Shown here one piece after another: positions 8,916 to 17,458 of a stretch of 59,195 nt of DNA; the first letter of the stretch is position 1; each line of letters starts with the position of its first letter. The notes beneath the pieces were generated by a model. The model did no database searches, was not told the origin of the DNA, and worked only from the letters and a program-made list of their open reading frames with translations. The stretch spans positions 1 through 59,195 of the forward strand of contig WRPE01000016.1 in assembly GCA_009773315.1 (NCBI GenBank). Reading direction: 5' to 3'. This DNA comes from Syntrophaceae bacterium (GTDB lineage: Bacteria; Desulfobacterota; Syntrophia; Syntrophales; Smithellaceae). The translations under genes and the position numbers were made by a program.

Positions 8916-10046
8916 TCATAAGGGTTTCCCGAAAAGCAGCTTCAGCATGTTGACGATCATCTTTTTCCTGCCGGCTCTTTCCATCAGGATGCTTAAATAT
9001 AAAATCTCGGTGTTCATTGGCGGCACGGTCACCTCATCTTTCTTGATCAGCTTGGCGGCTTCGGGCTTACACGTGGTTACGCAAAGGCCGCACCCGATGC
9101 ACCGGTCCGAATCCACCCGGAAGGTTTTGCCGCCCACGATGATCGCGTCCATCTGACAGCGTTTTACGCAGACACCGCATCCCGTACAGGAAGTCGCGTC
9201 GATGCGGACGTAATAATTTGTGGCAAAAAACCGGGCGGGCCGGGGTTGCTTTTTGGCGGTGGTCAAAACCCCGCAGCAGCAGCCGCAGCAGATGCAGATG
9301 CAGTTGGGCTTTTTGGAATTTCCGGGTTGCAGCACCATCCCTTTTTCTTCGGCCATTTTCAGAATGTGCAGGCACTCCTCTTTGGAGACCTGTCTGGCTC
9401 TATTGCGCGCCGCGTAGCTGGTTGAACCGATAAGTATGCAGACTTCATAATGATCCGTTTGCTTGCAGAGTTTTCCCATCAGGGCCTCGCCCTGTTTGCA
9501 AACGCAGTTGGTCACATGGAGCGTTTCTTCGGTATGCGTGATGAAGTGCCGCATGTTGTCATACGTATCGACAATGTATTCCGGAACAATCGCCTTCAGA
9601 TGCGGGCTGGTTCTCAACTGGGGCAGAGAGGAGCGGAAGAATTCCGCACCGAAAGCTTCGTCAAAATACTGATGGATCATTTCCACCAGGTCGCGGGTGA
9701 GATCATCCACGTGATATTCAAACATGCCGATGGCCAGCATGGCGATGCTATAGCGTGGTGGCCCGGTTCTGCCGGAGCGGCTGATGACGCCTTTCATAAA
9801 CATTTCATTGAGCATCGCAGACAGATCATTATGGGATAATTCAATATGAAATTTATTTTTGAGCCTTTTGTGGATGGGAGGGATGCCGATGGATCGCAGC
9901 GTCAGGCACAAAGCAATCTTTGCCTGAAGCGGGGTGAAAAAATATTTCAGAATATGAATTTCTACACCGCTTTTTGTTGCGGGATATCCAATCGGATACT
10001 GGTCTAATTGAATCTGAAGCTGTCTGTATATTGGGTCGTCTGTCAT
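8916..10046 (-). CDS. winged-helix/4Fe-4S ferredoxin fusion protein
   Basis: This is a 376-residue protein. Residues 1-110 look like a winged-helix domain ('LHSIGIPP'-like helices and a wing before 'GPPRYSIAMLA'). The middle part (about 110-250) holds conserved helices, a Cys pair in 'TNCVCKQGE' and a dense cluster 'CICICCGCCCG'. The C-terminal part has two canonical ferredoxin motifs, 'CTGCGVCVKRC' and 'CIGCGLCVTTC', each able to bind a [4Fe-4S] cluster. Related proteins occur widely in anaerobic deltaproteobacteria, but the role is not known to me; a redox-sensing regulator or an electron carrier are both possible. A broken relative lies at 16990-17318. Confidence 0.75.
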   Translation of the reverse strand: MTDDPIYRQLQIQLDQYPIGYPATKSGVEIHILKYFFTPLQAKIALCLTLRSIGIPPIHKRLKNKFHIELSHNDLSAMLNEMFMKGVISRSGRTGPPRYSIAMLAIGMFEYHVDDLTRDLVEMIHQYFDEAFGAEFFRSSLPQLRTSPHLKAIVPEYIVDTYDNMRHFITHTEETLHVTNCVCKQGEALMGKLCKQTDHYEVCILIGSTSYAARNRARQVSKEECLHILKMAEEKGMVLQPGNSKKPNCICICCGCCCGVLTTAKKQPRPARFFATNYYVRIDATSCTGCGVCVKRCQMDAIIVGGKTFRVDSDRCIGCGLCVTTCKPEAAKLIKKDEVTVPPMNTEILYLSILMERAGRKKMIVNMLKLLFGKPL

Positions 10047-10273
10047 GAAATGGGTTTTCTCCTCGTGGCCTTACTGTCCAATCATAACCCATCAACGAAA
10101 TTAAAACTATCGGAAAGCAAGCCGGTTGTCCATCCTCATTCCCGCCATTTTTATCTATTTTCAATCTTTTCAAGCGATAGGATTATTGATAAATATATGC
10201 TATAGCCAGTCCGCCGGTTGGTCTGCCGATCTGCAGATGATCCGCAAAGTCCTGATGTGATGAGGTGTTTTTT

Positions 10274-10612
10274 ATGCAAGAAATTCTGATTGTGGCTGCG
10301 ATTGGCGCGGCGATTTTTTTCCTTCCCCGGTTGATGGGGCGCAAATCCTCATCGGAGAGAGAGCAGCAGCCCAGGATCCAACCTCAGCCCCAGCCCCAGC
10401 CTCAGTCCAATAAGCGTGTCCTTAAAATTAATCTGACGGGACGAGTACGTCTTGCCATCCTGGTCACTATCTTATGGATTGCCGGTTGCACCGGCTTTCT
10501 GAAGCCCTGGGAGGGTAACAAATTTCTATTCTTCTGTATGACTTTGGGGCCGACACTTGTTTTCTGGGGTGGCGTCTGGGTGTGGTTCGGCTATAAAAAA
10601 TACAGGCGCTGA
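10274..10612 (+). CDS. hypothetical membrane protein with Gln-Pro linker
   Basis: The product has 112 residues. It has an N-terminal hydrophobic helix, then a polar linker with a (Pro-Gln) repeat 'PQPQPQPQ' at about residues 36-46, then two further hydrophobic segments. I choose the ATG at 10274, which has GAGG eight bases upstream; an in-frame GTG at 10265 is less likely. No family is recognised. It is [11 protein letters not shown] alone and is convergent with the gene at 10671. Confidence 0.55.
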   Translation: MQEILIVAAIGAAIFFLPRLMGRKSSSEREQQPRIQPQPQPQPQSNKRVLKINLTGRVRLAILVTILWIAGCTGFLKPWEGNKFLFFCMTLGPTLVFWGGVWVWFGYKKYRR

Positions 10613-10670
10613 GTACTTCGCCTGATTTATCCCGTATGACTACTCCGATAATAACTTATCGCAATAGTTG

Positions 10671-11060
10671 TCATTTAATCTTTTGTAGCATGTCGCCCAT
10701 CATTTTGTGGACCAGGTTGACGGCTTTTAACGGGCGGAGCATGACCTTAAAGTCGGTGATTCTGCCGTCTTCGCCCCAGGTGATCATATCCACGCCGTTG
10801 ATGGTGATTCCGTCAATCACGGTCTGAAACTCCAACACGGCATGGTTGCCGGAAATGACTTCCCGCAGATATTTAAATGTGTCGTTGTTGAGGACGTGCA
10901 TCGCTGCCGTCAGGTATAATGTGGTGATCGGCTTACCCGTCTGCGGCGTGTGCACCACCGGGGAATGGAAAACCACATTTTCAGCAAGGATATTGTCCAA
11001 TCCTTCTGCATCCCTCGCTTCAATCAATTTGTGCCATGCTGCGATCGTGTTTTCAATCAT
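10671..11060 (-). CDS. SnoaL/NTF2-like domain protein
   Basis: The product has 129 residues. The N-terminal helix 'ENTIAAWHKLIEARDAEGLD' and the following 'VVFHSPVVHTP' strand, then beta-rich segments ending 'DGRITDFKVMLRP', are the typical course of SnoaL-like NTF2-fold proteins, which bind small hydrophobic molecules or act as isomerases/hydrolases. The substrate is unknown. GAGG lies seven bases before the ATG at 11060; a TTG two codons upstream is possible. It follows the gene at 11076 by 15 bases and is probably [13 protein letters not shown] with it. Confidence 0.7.
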   Translation of the reverse strand: MIENTIAAWHKLIEARDAEGLDNILAENVVFHSPVVHTPQTGKPITTLYLTAAMHVLNNDTFKYLREVISGNHAVLEFQTVIDGITINGVDMITWGEDGRITDFKVMLRPLKAVNLVHKMMGDMLQKIK

Positions 11061-11075
11061 AGTCAAACCTCGTGC

Positions 11076-11426
11076 TTATTGGCCGGGGATAACGATTCGG
11101 GACGATTCCTGACGTTGCATTGCCTCGGCCTCGGCAATCATCGCTTGAACCGATTTTTCAATGGCGTCGGGTAATTTAGCCGCTGCCTCGCTGAGCGTTT
11201 TGGCGCCCTCAATAACGCACTGAACCGGAATCGGTCCGTTGGGGGACATCAGCTGGGCCATTCCGGCAAACACGGGCTCCCGGTTCTCATCAATCGAGCC
11301 GTCAATCTTGACGGGTGTGAGGCGCCGGATTGTGGCATATGTCAGATCCGTGAAGGACTCTTCCTTGTAAAGGTTATCAGGATTAATTTTGATATTCGTT
11401 ATTTTGGGTCCGCTAGCGTTACTCAT
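11076..11426 (-). CDS. conserved hypothetical cytoplasmic protein
   Basis: A 116-residue soluble protein that I cannot assign. The first 65 residues are predicted beta-rich ('ATIRRLTPVKIDGSID', 'PVQCVIEGAKT'), and the end is a long charged helix ('KSVQAMIAEAEAMQRQE'). There is no signal peptide, membrane segment or Cys motif. It is first in a two-gene unit with the SnoaL-like protein, so it may share that pathway. Confidence 0.55.
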   Translation of the reverse strand: MSNASGPKITNIKINPDNLYKEESFTDLTYATIRRLTPVKIDGSIDENREPVFAGMAQLMSPNGPIPVQCVIEGAKTLSEAAAKLPDAIEKSVQAMIAEAEAMQRQESSRIVIPGQ

Positions 11427-11598
11427 GAGTTGTTTCCTTCTGTATAGCGTGTTGTTTGTCTACCCCGAAAAATTACGGAAACTGTAAGTTCAACAGCCCC
11501 TCTTTTTTCGGAGCATTGCGAATCTCCCTACACTGAAAAAACCGAAGGGTCAAATAATATTCAATGACCATGCATAGCAGACTTTTTACTTATCTTTT

Positions 11599-11637
11599 GC
11601 TTGCCTTCCTATTCTATCCGACAGCGGGAAGGCAAGC
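11599..11637. other. 11-bp perfect hairpin between two minus-strand genes
   Basis: The arms GCTTGCCTTCC and GGAAGGCAAGC are separated by 17 bases, just past the stop of the exported nitroreductase. No T-run follows on the minus strand, so it is a stable stem-loop that may protect or end the [16 protein letters not shown] than a classical intrinsic terminator. Confidence 0.4.
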
Positions 11638-11654
11638 TATGTTCTATGTTCCGC

Positions 11655-12332
11655 TTACCAGGTTTCGTTATGAATCTTAGCCGGGTTGAATCGATCCTGA
11701 TACGTGCCTTTCTCTACAGGGTAACCCAGGGGAATGATGTTGAGAGGCATGATGTGATCCGGAAGGTTGAGCAGTTTTCGGATGCCCGCTGTTCTATCCG
11801 CATAAGGATAGAAAGTTGTCCATACCCCGCCCAGGCCCAGGGAATGAGCCGCCAGTAATATGTTCATGGATGCATTGGATCCATCGGGAATCCAGTGACC
11901 CGGCGCCGCTTCTAATTTTGTGTTGCCGCAGACCACAATCGCAACCTGAGCGCCGGGGACGTGCTTGGAAAACGGATGAAAGCTGGGAATCTGTTCAAGG
12001 GTTTTTTTGTCCCGGATGACGATGAACTCCCAGGACTGGGTGTTTTTTGCCGATGGCGCCGCCATGGCCGCCTGAAGAAGGAGTTTGATTGTCGCGTCGG
12101 AAACCGGTTTGTCTGAGTATTTGCGGACGCTGCGTCGCGTAAAGATAGCCGTTAATACATCCATGTCAGATGTTGCAGGGATTCCCGCCTTCACGATCGT
12201 GCCCTTGGAAGATGCGGCTGTTGATGGCTCTGTGGCGGCAAAGGCCAGGGATGATCCAAACAAAAGGCAGACACAGGTAAAACAAAACACTTTTACGGTC
12301 CTTCTAAAAACATTTCTCTTTTTGTGGTTCAT
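11655..12332 (-). CDS. exported nitroreductase-family flavoprotein
   Basis: The product has 225 residues. After a 30-residue signal peptide ('FRRTVKVF', hydrophobic core, 'SLAFA' cleavage site) comes a nitroreductase domain. It has the FMN-phosphate-binding start 'RRSVRKYSDKPV', the 'AMAAPSAKNTQSWEFIVI' segment and the late 'ILLAAHSLGLGGVW' helix, all hallmarks of NfsA/NfnB-like enzymes that reduce nitro compounds, quinones or flavins with NAD(P)H. The twin arginine followed by V-K suggests Tat export of the folded, FMN-loaded protein. The start at 12332 is secured by AAGGAGG six bases upstream. A periplasmic location would be unusual for an NAD(P)H-dependent enzyme, so the electron donor may differ. 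Confidence 0.85.
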   Translation of the reverse strand: MNHKKRNVFRRTVKVFCFTCVCLLFGSSLAFAATEPSTAASSKGTIVKAGIPATSDMDVLTAIFTRRSVRKYSDKPVSDATIKLLLQAAMAAPSAKNTQSWEFIVIRDKKTLEQIPSFHPFSKHVPGAQVAIVVCGNTKLEAAPGHWIPDGSNASMNILLAAHSLGLGGVWTTFYPYADRTAGIRKLLNLPDHIMPLNIIPLGYPVEKGTYQDRFNPAKIHNETW

Positions 12333-12758
12333 GATGATCCTCCTTATTTTTTTAGTCATATAAAAACAGGTATAGGGCCGGGCAGGTTATTGATAGAAAG
12401 ACGGGTAGCGCTTAGCTCTGTTTTGCCTGCCGCATGAGGCTCTGAAAACTGCTTTATTCATTTGTGCAATAGTTTACACATTTTTAAACGAACAATGCAA
12501 TTAAAAAAAATCGGAGAGATGAATAAACGGAAGATATCCACAGTACTCCAGGAGGGTGAGGGAGAGGGTACAGGGAAGGCATGTTGGACATACCTTATGT
12601 CTCTGAAATCCTCCCCCTCGTTGGCAGGAAAAAAGGGGATCTGTGACAGCTCATGGGGATGAACTGTATATTTTAATAGTTTGTCTCACGGGCCGCTTCC
12701 TTTCTTTCATCATGATATGAAGCATAAAAGAATTGGGAGAGCGGCTTCTTCACGAATA
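12333..12758. other. intergenic region without recognised gene
   Basis: This 426-base stretch separates two minus-strand genes. It contains G/A-rich runs ('GGAGGGTGAGGGAGAGGG') and C-rich counterparts but no frame with protein-like composition. I see no clear terminator for the acyl-CoA ligase and no strong promoter. Confidence 0.3.
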
Positions 12759-14417
12759 TTATTTTTTAAGTTTGGCAATTTCCTCCTCGCGAAGAATCTT
12801 GCGCAAGATCTTGCCTACGGCTGATTTCGGAATACTCTCCCGGAATTCCACCAGCTTGGGAACCTTGTAGGCGGCAAGCTTGGTGCGGCAGAATTCAGAA
12901 ATCTCCTTATCCGTGGCTGTTTTCCCCGGCTTAAGAACAACAAAGGCTTTTACGGTTTCACCCCGGTATTCATGGGGCACACCCACAGTCACCGCCTCGG
13001 CGATTTTGGGATGCTGATAAAGCACTTCGTCCACTTCGCGCGGATAAATGTTGAAGCCGCCGGCGATGATCATATCCTTTTTGCGATCCACGATGTAAAT
13101 ATAGCCGTCTTCGTCAGCCTGTCCCACATCGCCGGTATGCAGCCAGCCGTCGGTGAGCTGAATTTTTGTTTCTTCTGGATTATTCCAGTAGCCCTGCATG
13201 ACGGAAGGGCCTTTGATGAGAATTTCGCCCGGATCGCCCGGTTTAACATCTTCAACGCCATTTTCAATGTCAACGAGACGGACGTCGTTTTCCATCAGGG
13301 GAACGCCGATGGCGCCGGTGCGGCAGGCCAGGATCGGATTGCTGATGCCCAGCGACGCGGTCTCGCTCATGCCCCAGCCCTCACCGAAGAAAATGCCGAG
13401 ATCTTTCACTTTCTGGATGAGTTCCAGGGGCATGGGTGCGCCGCCGGAATTAAAGAAACGGAAGCGTTGGTCGAGGTTCATTTCTACTGCTTTGGCGTGA
13501 TTGACAATTGCCGTGATCATCGTGGGAACCGCCGGGAAGTAGGTGATCTGGTCGACGCGTTTGATGGTGCCCAGAACCTCATCAATGTCGAAACGGGGCA
13601 TTATTACCTGTGTGGCCGCGTTAAGCATGCCCCAGTTCATGGAGCAAGTGTTGCCGTAAATATGAAAGTAGGGAATGATGCTGAGGACGTTGCGCTTTTC
13701 ATAAGGTGTAAAGTTTGTGATCGAGCTGCCCCATGCGGAGCATTGGAGCGTTGCCGCGACGACATTGCCGTGGGTCAGCAGCGCACCCTTGGGCAGGCCG
13801 GTTGTCCCGCCGGTAAACTGAATGAGGGCGGCATCCGACGGGGTGAAGTCGATGCGGGGGATCTGGGTTTTGGAACAGCCTTCGATCAGTTCTGAAAAAT
13901 GATGCCAACCCCCTTCCAGTTCCAGTCCTTTAGCCGTGCTGACGCCCAGTCCGGTGATGTAATCCGTCACCCGTGTTACGATCAGGACGATATCCAACTC
14001 TTTGGCCAGCGGGCTCATGGTAGGCAAGGCACTGTCGAAGGTCACCAGCACTTTGACTGCCGTATTTTCCAGCATGAATTTGAGTTCATCATGCGTGTAC
14101 ATGGGATTCATATTCACAACGATGGCGCCTGCCGACAGGATGGCGTAGTAGGCGATGATATACTGAGGACAATTAGGAAGCGCAAGCCCGATGCGGTCGC
14201 CTTTTTTTACGCCCATTTGCGTAAGCGCGTTGGCCATGCGCAGCATCTGCGTCCGCAGTTGCGAGAAAGTCATTTCCGATCCGTAGAAATCAGTGACGGT
14301 TTTAAAAGGAAATTGCGCCGCCGCGAGATGCAGGAAATTCTGCACGGGGAATTTCGGGAAGCGAATCGAGGTGGGGACGATATAATCATAATTTTTCTGC
14401 CAGGGTCTTGCTTGCAA
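12759..14417 (-). CDS. long-chain acyl-CoA synthetase / AMP-dependent ligase
   Basis: This 552-residue member of the ANL superfamily activates a carboxylic acid with ATP to the acyl-adenylate and then the CoA thioester. The P-loop-like motif is 'FTGGTTGLPKGALLTH' (around 211-226). Further motifs are 'GWGMSETAS', 'GWLHTGDVGQADEDGY' with the conserved adenosine-binding Asp, 'DRKKDMIIAGGFNIYP', and the C-terminal catalytic Lys region 'PKSAVGKILRKILRE'. This layout is FadD-like; medium/long-chain fatty acids or aryl acids are likely substrates. The start is TTG at 14417, supported by AGGAGG nine bases upstream. A sigma-54 promoter and operator array upstream imply control by the divergent activator. 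Confidence 0.88.
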   Translation of the reverse strand: MQARPWQKNYDYIVPTSIRFPKFPVQNFLHLAAAQFPFKTVTDFYGSEMTFSQLRTQMLRMANALTQMGVKKGDRIGLALPNCPQYIIAYYAILSAGAIVVNMNPMYTHDELKFMLENTAVKVLVTFDSALPTMSPLAKELDIVLIVTRVTDYITGLGVSTAKGLELEGGWHHFSELIEGCSKTQIPRIDFTPSDAALIQFTGGTTGLPKGALLTHGNVVAATLQCSAWGSSITNFTPYEKRNVLSIIPYFHIYGNTCSMNWGMLNAATQVIMPRFDIDEVLGTIKRVDQITYFPAVPTMITAIVNHAKAVEMNLDQRFRFFNSGGAPMPLELIQKVKDLGIFFGEGWGMSETASLGISNPILACRTGAIGVPLMENDVRLVDIENGVEDVKPGDPGEILIKGPSVMQGYWNNPEETKIQLTDGWLHTGDVGQADEDGYIYIVDRKKDMIIAGGFNIYPREVDEVLYQHPKIAEAVTVGVPHEYRGETVKAFVVLKPGKTATDKEISEFCRTKLAAYKVPKLVEFRESIPKSAVGKILRKILREEEIAKLKK

Positions 14418-14550
14418 TACGGTATTCCTCCTTCTTGAACAATGTTTTTAAAATCAGAGTGTTGATGGCTTCCTGCGGATGCAGCCGGTGACGGACGGCG
14501 ACCAAAAGATTTCTGCATCAGCAGGAGGTCAATATTTCTTCTTTGATATT

Positions 14551-14567
14551 AGCATTCATCATGCCAA
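14551..14567 (-). promoter_or_regulatory. sigma-54 (-24/-12) promoter of the acyl-CoA ligase gene
   Basis: On the minus strand the sequence reads TTGGCATG, four bases, ATGCT. The GG and GC doublets are spaced as the sigma-54 consensus TGGCAC-N5-TTGCW requires; the mismatches are T for C at position 6 and A for the first T of the -12 element. [13 protein letters not shown] would start near 14540, leaving a leader of about 120 bases before the TTG at 14417. Confidence 0.6.
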
Positions 14568-14649
14568 TCGTTGAATATATTTATGTTGTTGATTTGTTTT
14601 GGTATTTTATTTTATGCTGGATTTTTGTATCAATAAATGATTCATTGCC

Positions 14650-14684
14650 GTCTCAATGAGACGATATTGAGACATTTGTGAGAC
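14650..14684. promoter_or_regulatory. phased operator array (candidate upstream activating sequence)
   Basis: A palindrome GTCTCA-A-TGAGAC at 14650-14662 is followed by two more TGAGAC copies at 14668 and 14679, so the three direct copies start exactly 11 bases apart, about one helical turn. The array lies roughly 85-120 bases upstream of the -24 element of the acyl-CoA ligase promoter and 37-71 bases before the activator ATG, the usual place for a sigma-54 activator to bind and also autoregulate. Confidence 0.55.
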
Positions 14685-14720
14685 AATATTTTGTTCTTGC
14701 TGCAATAGCGGGGAGATAAA

Positions 14721-16745
14721 ATGACTGATGAGTCCAAGCCAAAAAAAAGGCGGCTGCTTAGAGACAACAATCTGATGGATGTCGATTATAATGAGCGATA
14801 TTACCAACAGACTTTGCTGGAGTGGAGAAAATTTACTTCAGGCGATCCCATCATTGCCCTATCCATTATTCCCCAAGAGGTTTTCGATTCCTGGGCGCGC
14901 TGTGCCCAGCTTGGCGTCGATCCACTCGGCAAGCCGAATAATGAGATACTGACCGGGGGAACCCTTGAAACGCTGCTTGCGAAGAATAAGGAATTCATCG
15001 ATGTCAGTCGTCCCTTCATGGCAAATCTCTATAGGTTTCTGGAAGGTTCGGGCTTCATGGTCAGCCTGTTTGACCCCAGAGGGTTTGTGCTGGAAATTCT
15101 GGGCGATCCGGAAGAAGACAAGCTCGTCCGCGCATCCGGAGGATTTGTCGGTGCGTGCTGGGACATGAAAAGCGCGGGCAATAATGCCGTCAGCGCCGTT
15201 ATCACCTATGGGAAGCCCATGCAGGTCTTCGGTGCGCAGCACTATGTAAGGATTTACCATGGAGCGACGGGGTCCAGTTCGCCGATTTTCGGTCCCGAGG
15301 GAGACCTGCTCGGAGGCATTGTGCTTTTCGGGCGCTACTACCGCGCCAATCCGCATACCCTGGGCATGGCCGTGGCGGCGGCAGGCGCCATTGAAAACGA
15401 ATTGCGGATGCGCAAGGCGCTGGCCGAAAGCCGGATAGCCGCAAGCTATCAGCAAACGGTGATTTCTTCAATTCAGGAGGCGCTCATTGCGGTGGATTCT
15501 GCAAGCCGTGTCACGCTGATCAACGAAAACGCGCGCAAAATAGTCGGCCTCAACACCACAAAGGTTGAAGGGCGGCGAATCCGCGACATCTTCAATCATG
15601 AAAACGCGCAGTTTTTCACGCTGATTGAAAACAACGAGATTATCACCGATACGGAAGTCCGGATCTTTTCCAAAAACATTTCGGGCGACTACACGCTCAC
15701 CTGCAACCCGATTCTATCTCCCGATCAAAACGTCATCGGCAAGATTATCATCCTCAATGAGATTCAACGGGCAAAGTTTATGGTTGCCAAAATGACGGGC
15801 GCCAATGCCAATCTCCGTTTTGAAGATATTTACGGTCAGAATTCCCGGTTCCTGATGACGGTGGATCAGGCCAAGATGGTTTCCCAAAGCAGCTCCAATG
15901 TGCTGCTTTTAGGAAAGAGCGGGACGGGCAAGGACATCTTTGCCCAGGCTATTCATAACTTGAGTGACCGCCGCAATGGCCCCTACGTCGCCATCAACTG
16001 CGGCGCCATCCCCCGGGATCTGATCGCCAGTGAACTTTTCGGCCACGAGGAAGGAGCATTTACCGGTTCGCGCCGGGGTGGCAATCAGGGCAAATTTGAA
16101 CTGGCCGACGGCGGAACGCTTTTTCTCGATGAAATCGCTGAAACGCCTCTGGAACTGCAGACTGCGCTCTTGCGGGTGATTGAGGACAAATCCGTTTTGC
16201 GCATCGGCGGCACCCGTGTCCGGCCGGTGGATGTGCGCATCATCGCCGCCACCAACAAGGATCTGCGGGAAGAAGTCCGCAAGGGAAATTTCCGTGAAGA
16301 CCTCTATTACCGCGCCAATGTCTTTGCCATTGAAATGGTTCCGCTCAAAGACAGGCTCGATGATATTCCGCTTCTAGCGGACTATTTCATCAAACGTTAC
16401 GCCAGCACAATGAAAAAGAGAATCGCGCGAGTGGATAAGAAAGTGATCGAGGCCTTCATGAACTATCCCTGGCCCGGTAATATCCGGGAGTTGCAAAACG
16501 CCATCGAACGGATGATCAATTTTCTCAAGACGTCGGAGTTGACGGTTGAACTCATTCCCGATCATATCCGACGCTCCGGCCAGGCCGCAGAAATCCGGGA
16601 AGACCCTGTCGCGCCACAGGAGGCCGAGCGTCTGATGATCTCCAAAATGCTGAATCAGAAGATCCGCAAAAACCGCATCGCTGAAAAACTGAACATCTCC
16701 CGCGCAACACTTTACCGGAAGATGAAACAGTTGGAACTGGGGTAG
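14721..16745 (+). CDS. sigma-54-dependent [15 protein letters not shown] activator, AcoR-like (GAF-PAS-AAA-HTH)
   Basis: The product has 674 residues. An N-terminal sensory region (about 40-235) resembles AcoR/DhaR-type GAF domains and starts with '[15 protein letters not shown]'. A PAS domain lies near 245-355. The AAA+ domain has Walker A 'GKSGTGKD' (398-405), the sigma-54-contacting loop as 'GAFTGS' (445-450; usually GAFTGA), and Walker B near '[10 protein letters not shown]'. A Fis-type helix-turn-helix ends the protein ('[19 protein letters not shown]'). It hydrolyses ATP to open sigma-54 promoters; the acyl-CoA ligase, divergently [11 protein letters not shown], is the obvious target. 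GGGGAGA lies seven bases before the ATG. The effector is unknown. Confidence 0.9.
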   Translation: MTDESKPKKRRLLRDNNLMDVDYNERYYQQTLLEWRKFTSGDPIIALSIIPQEVFDSWARCAQLGVDPLGKPNNEILTGGTLETLLAKNKEFIDVSRPFMANLYRFLEGSGFMVSLFDPRGFVLEILGDPEEDKLVRASGGFVGACWDMKSAGNNAVSAVITYGKPMQVFGAQHYVRIYHGATGSSSPIFGPEGDLLGGIVLFGRYYRANPHTLGMAVAAAGAIENELRMRKALAESRIAASYQQTVISSIQEALIAVDSASRVTLINENARKIVGLNTTKVEGRRIRDIFNHENAQFFTLIENNEIITDTEVRIFSKNISGDYTLTCNPILSPDQNVIGKIIILNEIQRAKFMVAKMTGANANLRFEDIYGQNSRFLMTVDQAKMVSQSSSNVLLLGKSGTGKDIFAQAIHNLSDRRNGPYVAINCGAIPRDLIASELFGHEEGAFTGSRRGGNQGKFELADGGTLFLDEIAETPLELQTALLRVIEDKSVLRIGGTRVRPVDVRIIAATNKDLREEVRKGNFREDLYYRANVFAIEMVPLKDRLDDIPLLADYFIKRYASTMKKRIARVDKKVIEAFMNYPWPGNIRELQNAIERMINFLKTSELTVELIPDHIRRSGQAAEIREDPVAPQEAERLMISKMLNQKIRKNRIAEKLNISRATLYRKMKQLELG

Positions 16746-16989
16746 GGAATCAGGTTCACGGTTCAAGGTGCTTTACATCAATGCGATCTTTATTTGTTCT
16801 CATTTTTCAACTCCTATGTGTATAAATTAGACACATTGTACCCATTCCAAATTTAAAAGATATTTTACGTGCAGATGACGAAGAAATTAACAGGAGCATA
16901 GCGAACGTCTGTATTGATTTTGTTATCAATATTGAAATAGGATAATAGAATAGCCATGTCTTTAGAATATCGGAGTAGATGAGCGTTAT

Positions 16990-17318
16990 ATGGCACATCA
17001 CAATACGATCAAGGCTAACAGTTACAGCAGTCTGGCTCAGAGATTAAACATATTTCCACAGGGTGCTCCGCCCACAGAGCTACTATTCAAAATCCTCAAA
17101 GTTTTTTTTCCGAAAGGGAAGCCAAGCTTGTTTCTCTCCTTCCCATCAAATCTTTCACCGATAAGAAAGCCGCCGCAATCTGGAAACTTAACCTCAGTGA
17201 TGCCAGGACTATCTTAAACGATCTCGCCGACCGTGGAATTCTTCTTGATTACGAGGAAGAGGGGAACACCGCCTATGTTTTGCCTCCTCCCATGGTGGTT
17301 TTTTTTGAATTCTTTTAG
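16990..17318 (+). pseudogene. frameshifted, truncated winged-helix/4Fe-4S protein
   Basis: Translation from the ATG at 16990 gives 'LAQRLNIFPQGAPPTELLFK' and then breaks at an eight-T run at 17102-17109. Adding one base restores a frame that continues 'SEREAKLVSLLPIKSFTDKK' and 'AAAIWKLNLSDARTILNDLA' to 'AYVLPPPMVVFFEFF' and a stop at 17316-17318. That course matches my recollection of the N-terminal winged-helix half of deltaproteobacterial proteins that go on to ferredoxin motifs. The Cys-rich C-terminal half is absent. So the gene carries both a homopolymer frameshift and a loss of its 3' part. An intact distant relative is at 8916-10046. Confidence 0.55.
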
Positions 17319-17458
17319 CTTTGATAAAATATTCGTGTTGATAGTATAGTGCATCTTACTGTACGGCTTATGAGAGGGTATCCGGGAAAAAGGCCCATGA
17401 GGCTTAGGCGCATTAGCCTGGTCGCATCTTTAATTTTGAAAAGTAAAGGAGGCAAAAA

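Noticed and set aside
12972-13895. 307-codon plus-strand frame opposite the acyl-CoA ligase
   Set aside because: It is His/Asp/Gly-rich in the way expected from antisense of a GC-biased gene, with no ribosome-binding site or motif.
17319-17458. Possible molybdenum-cofactor riboswitch ahead of the molybdopterin protein
   Set aside because: The leader lacks the recognisable conserved core; only a weak AGGCT/AGCCT pairing is present.
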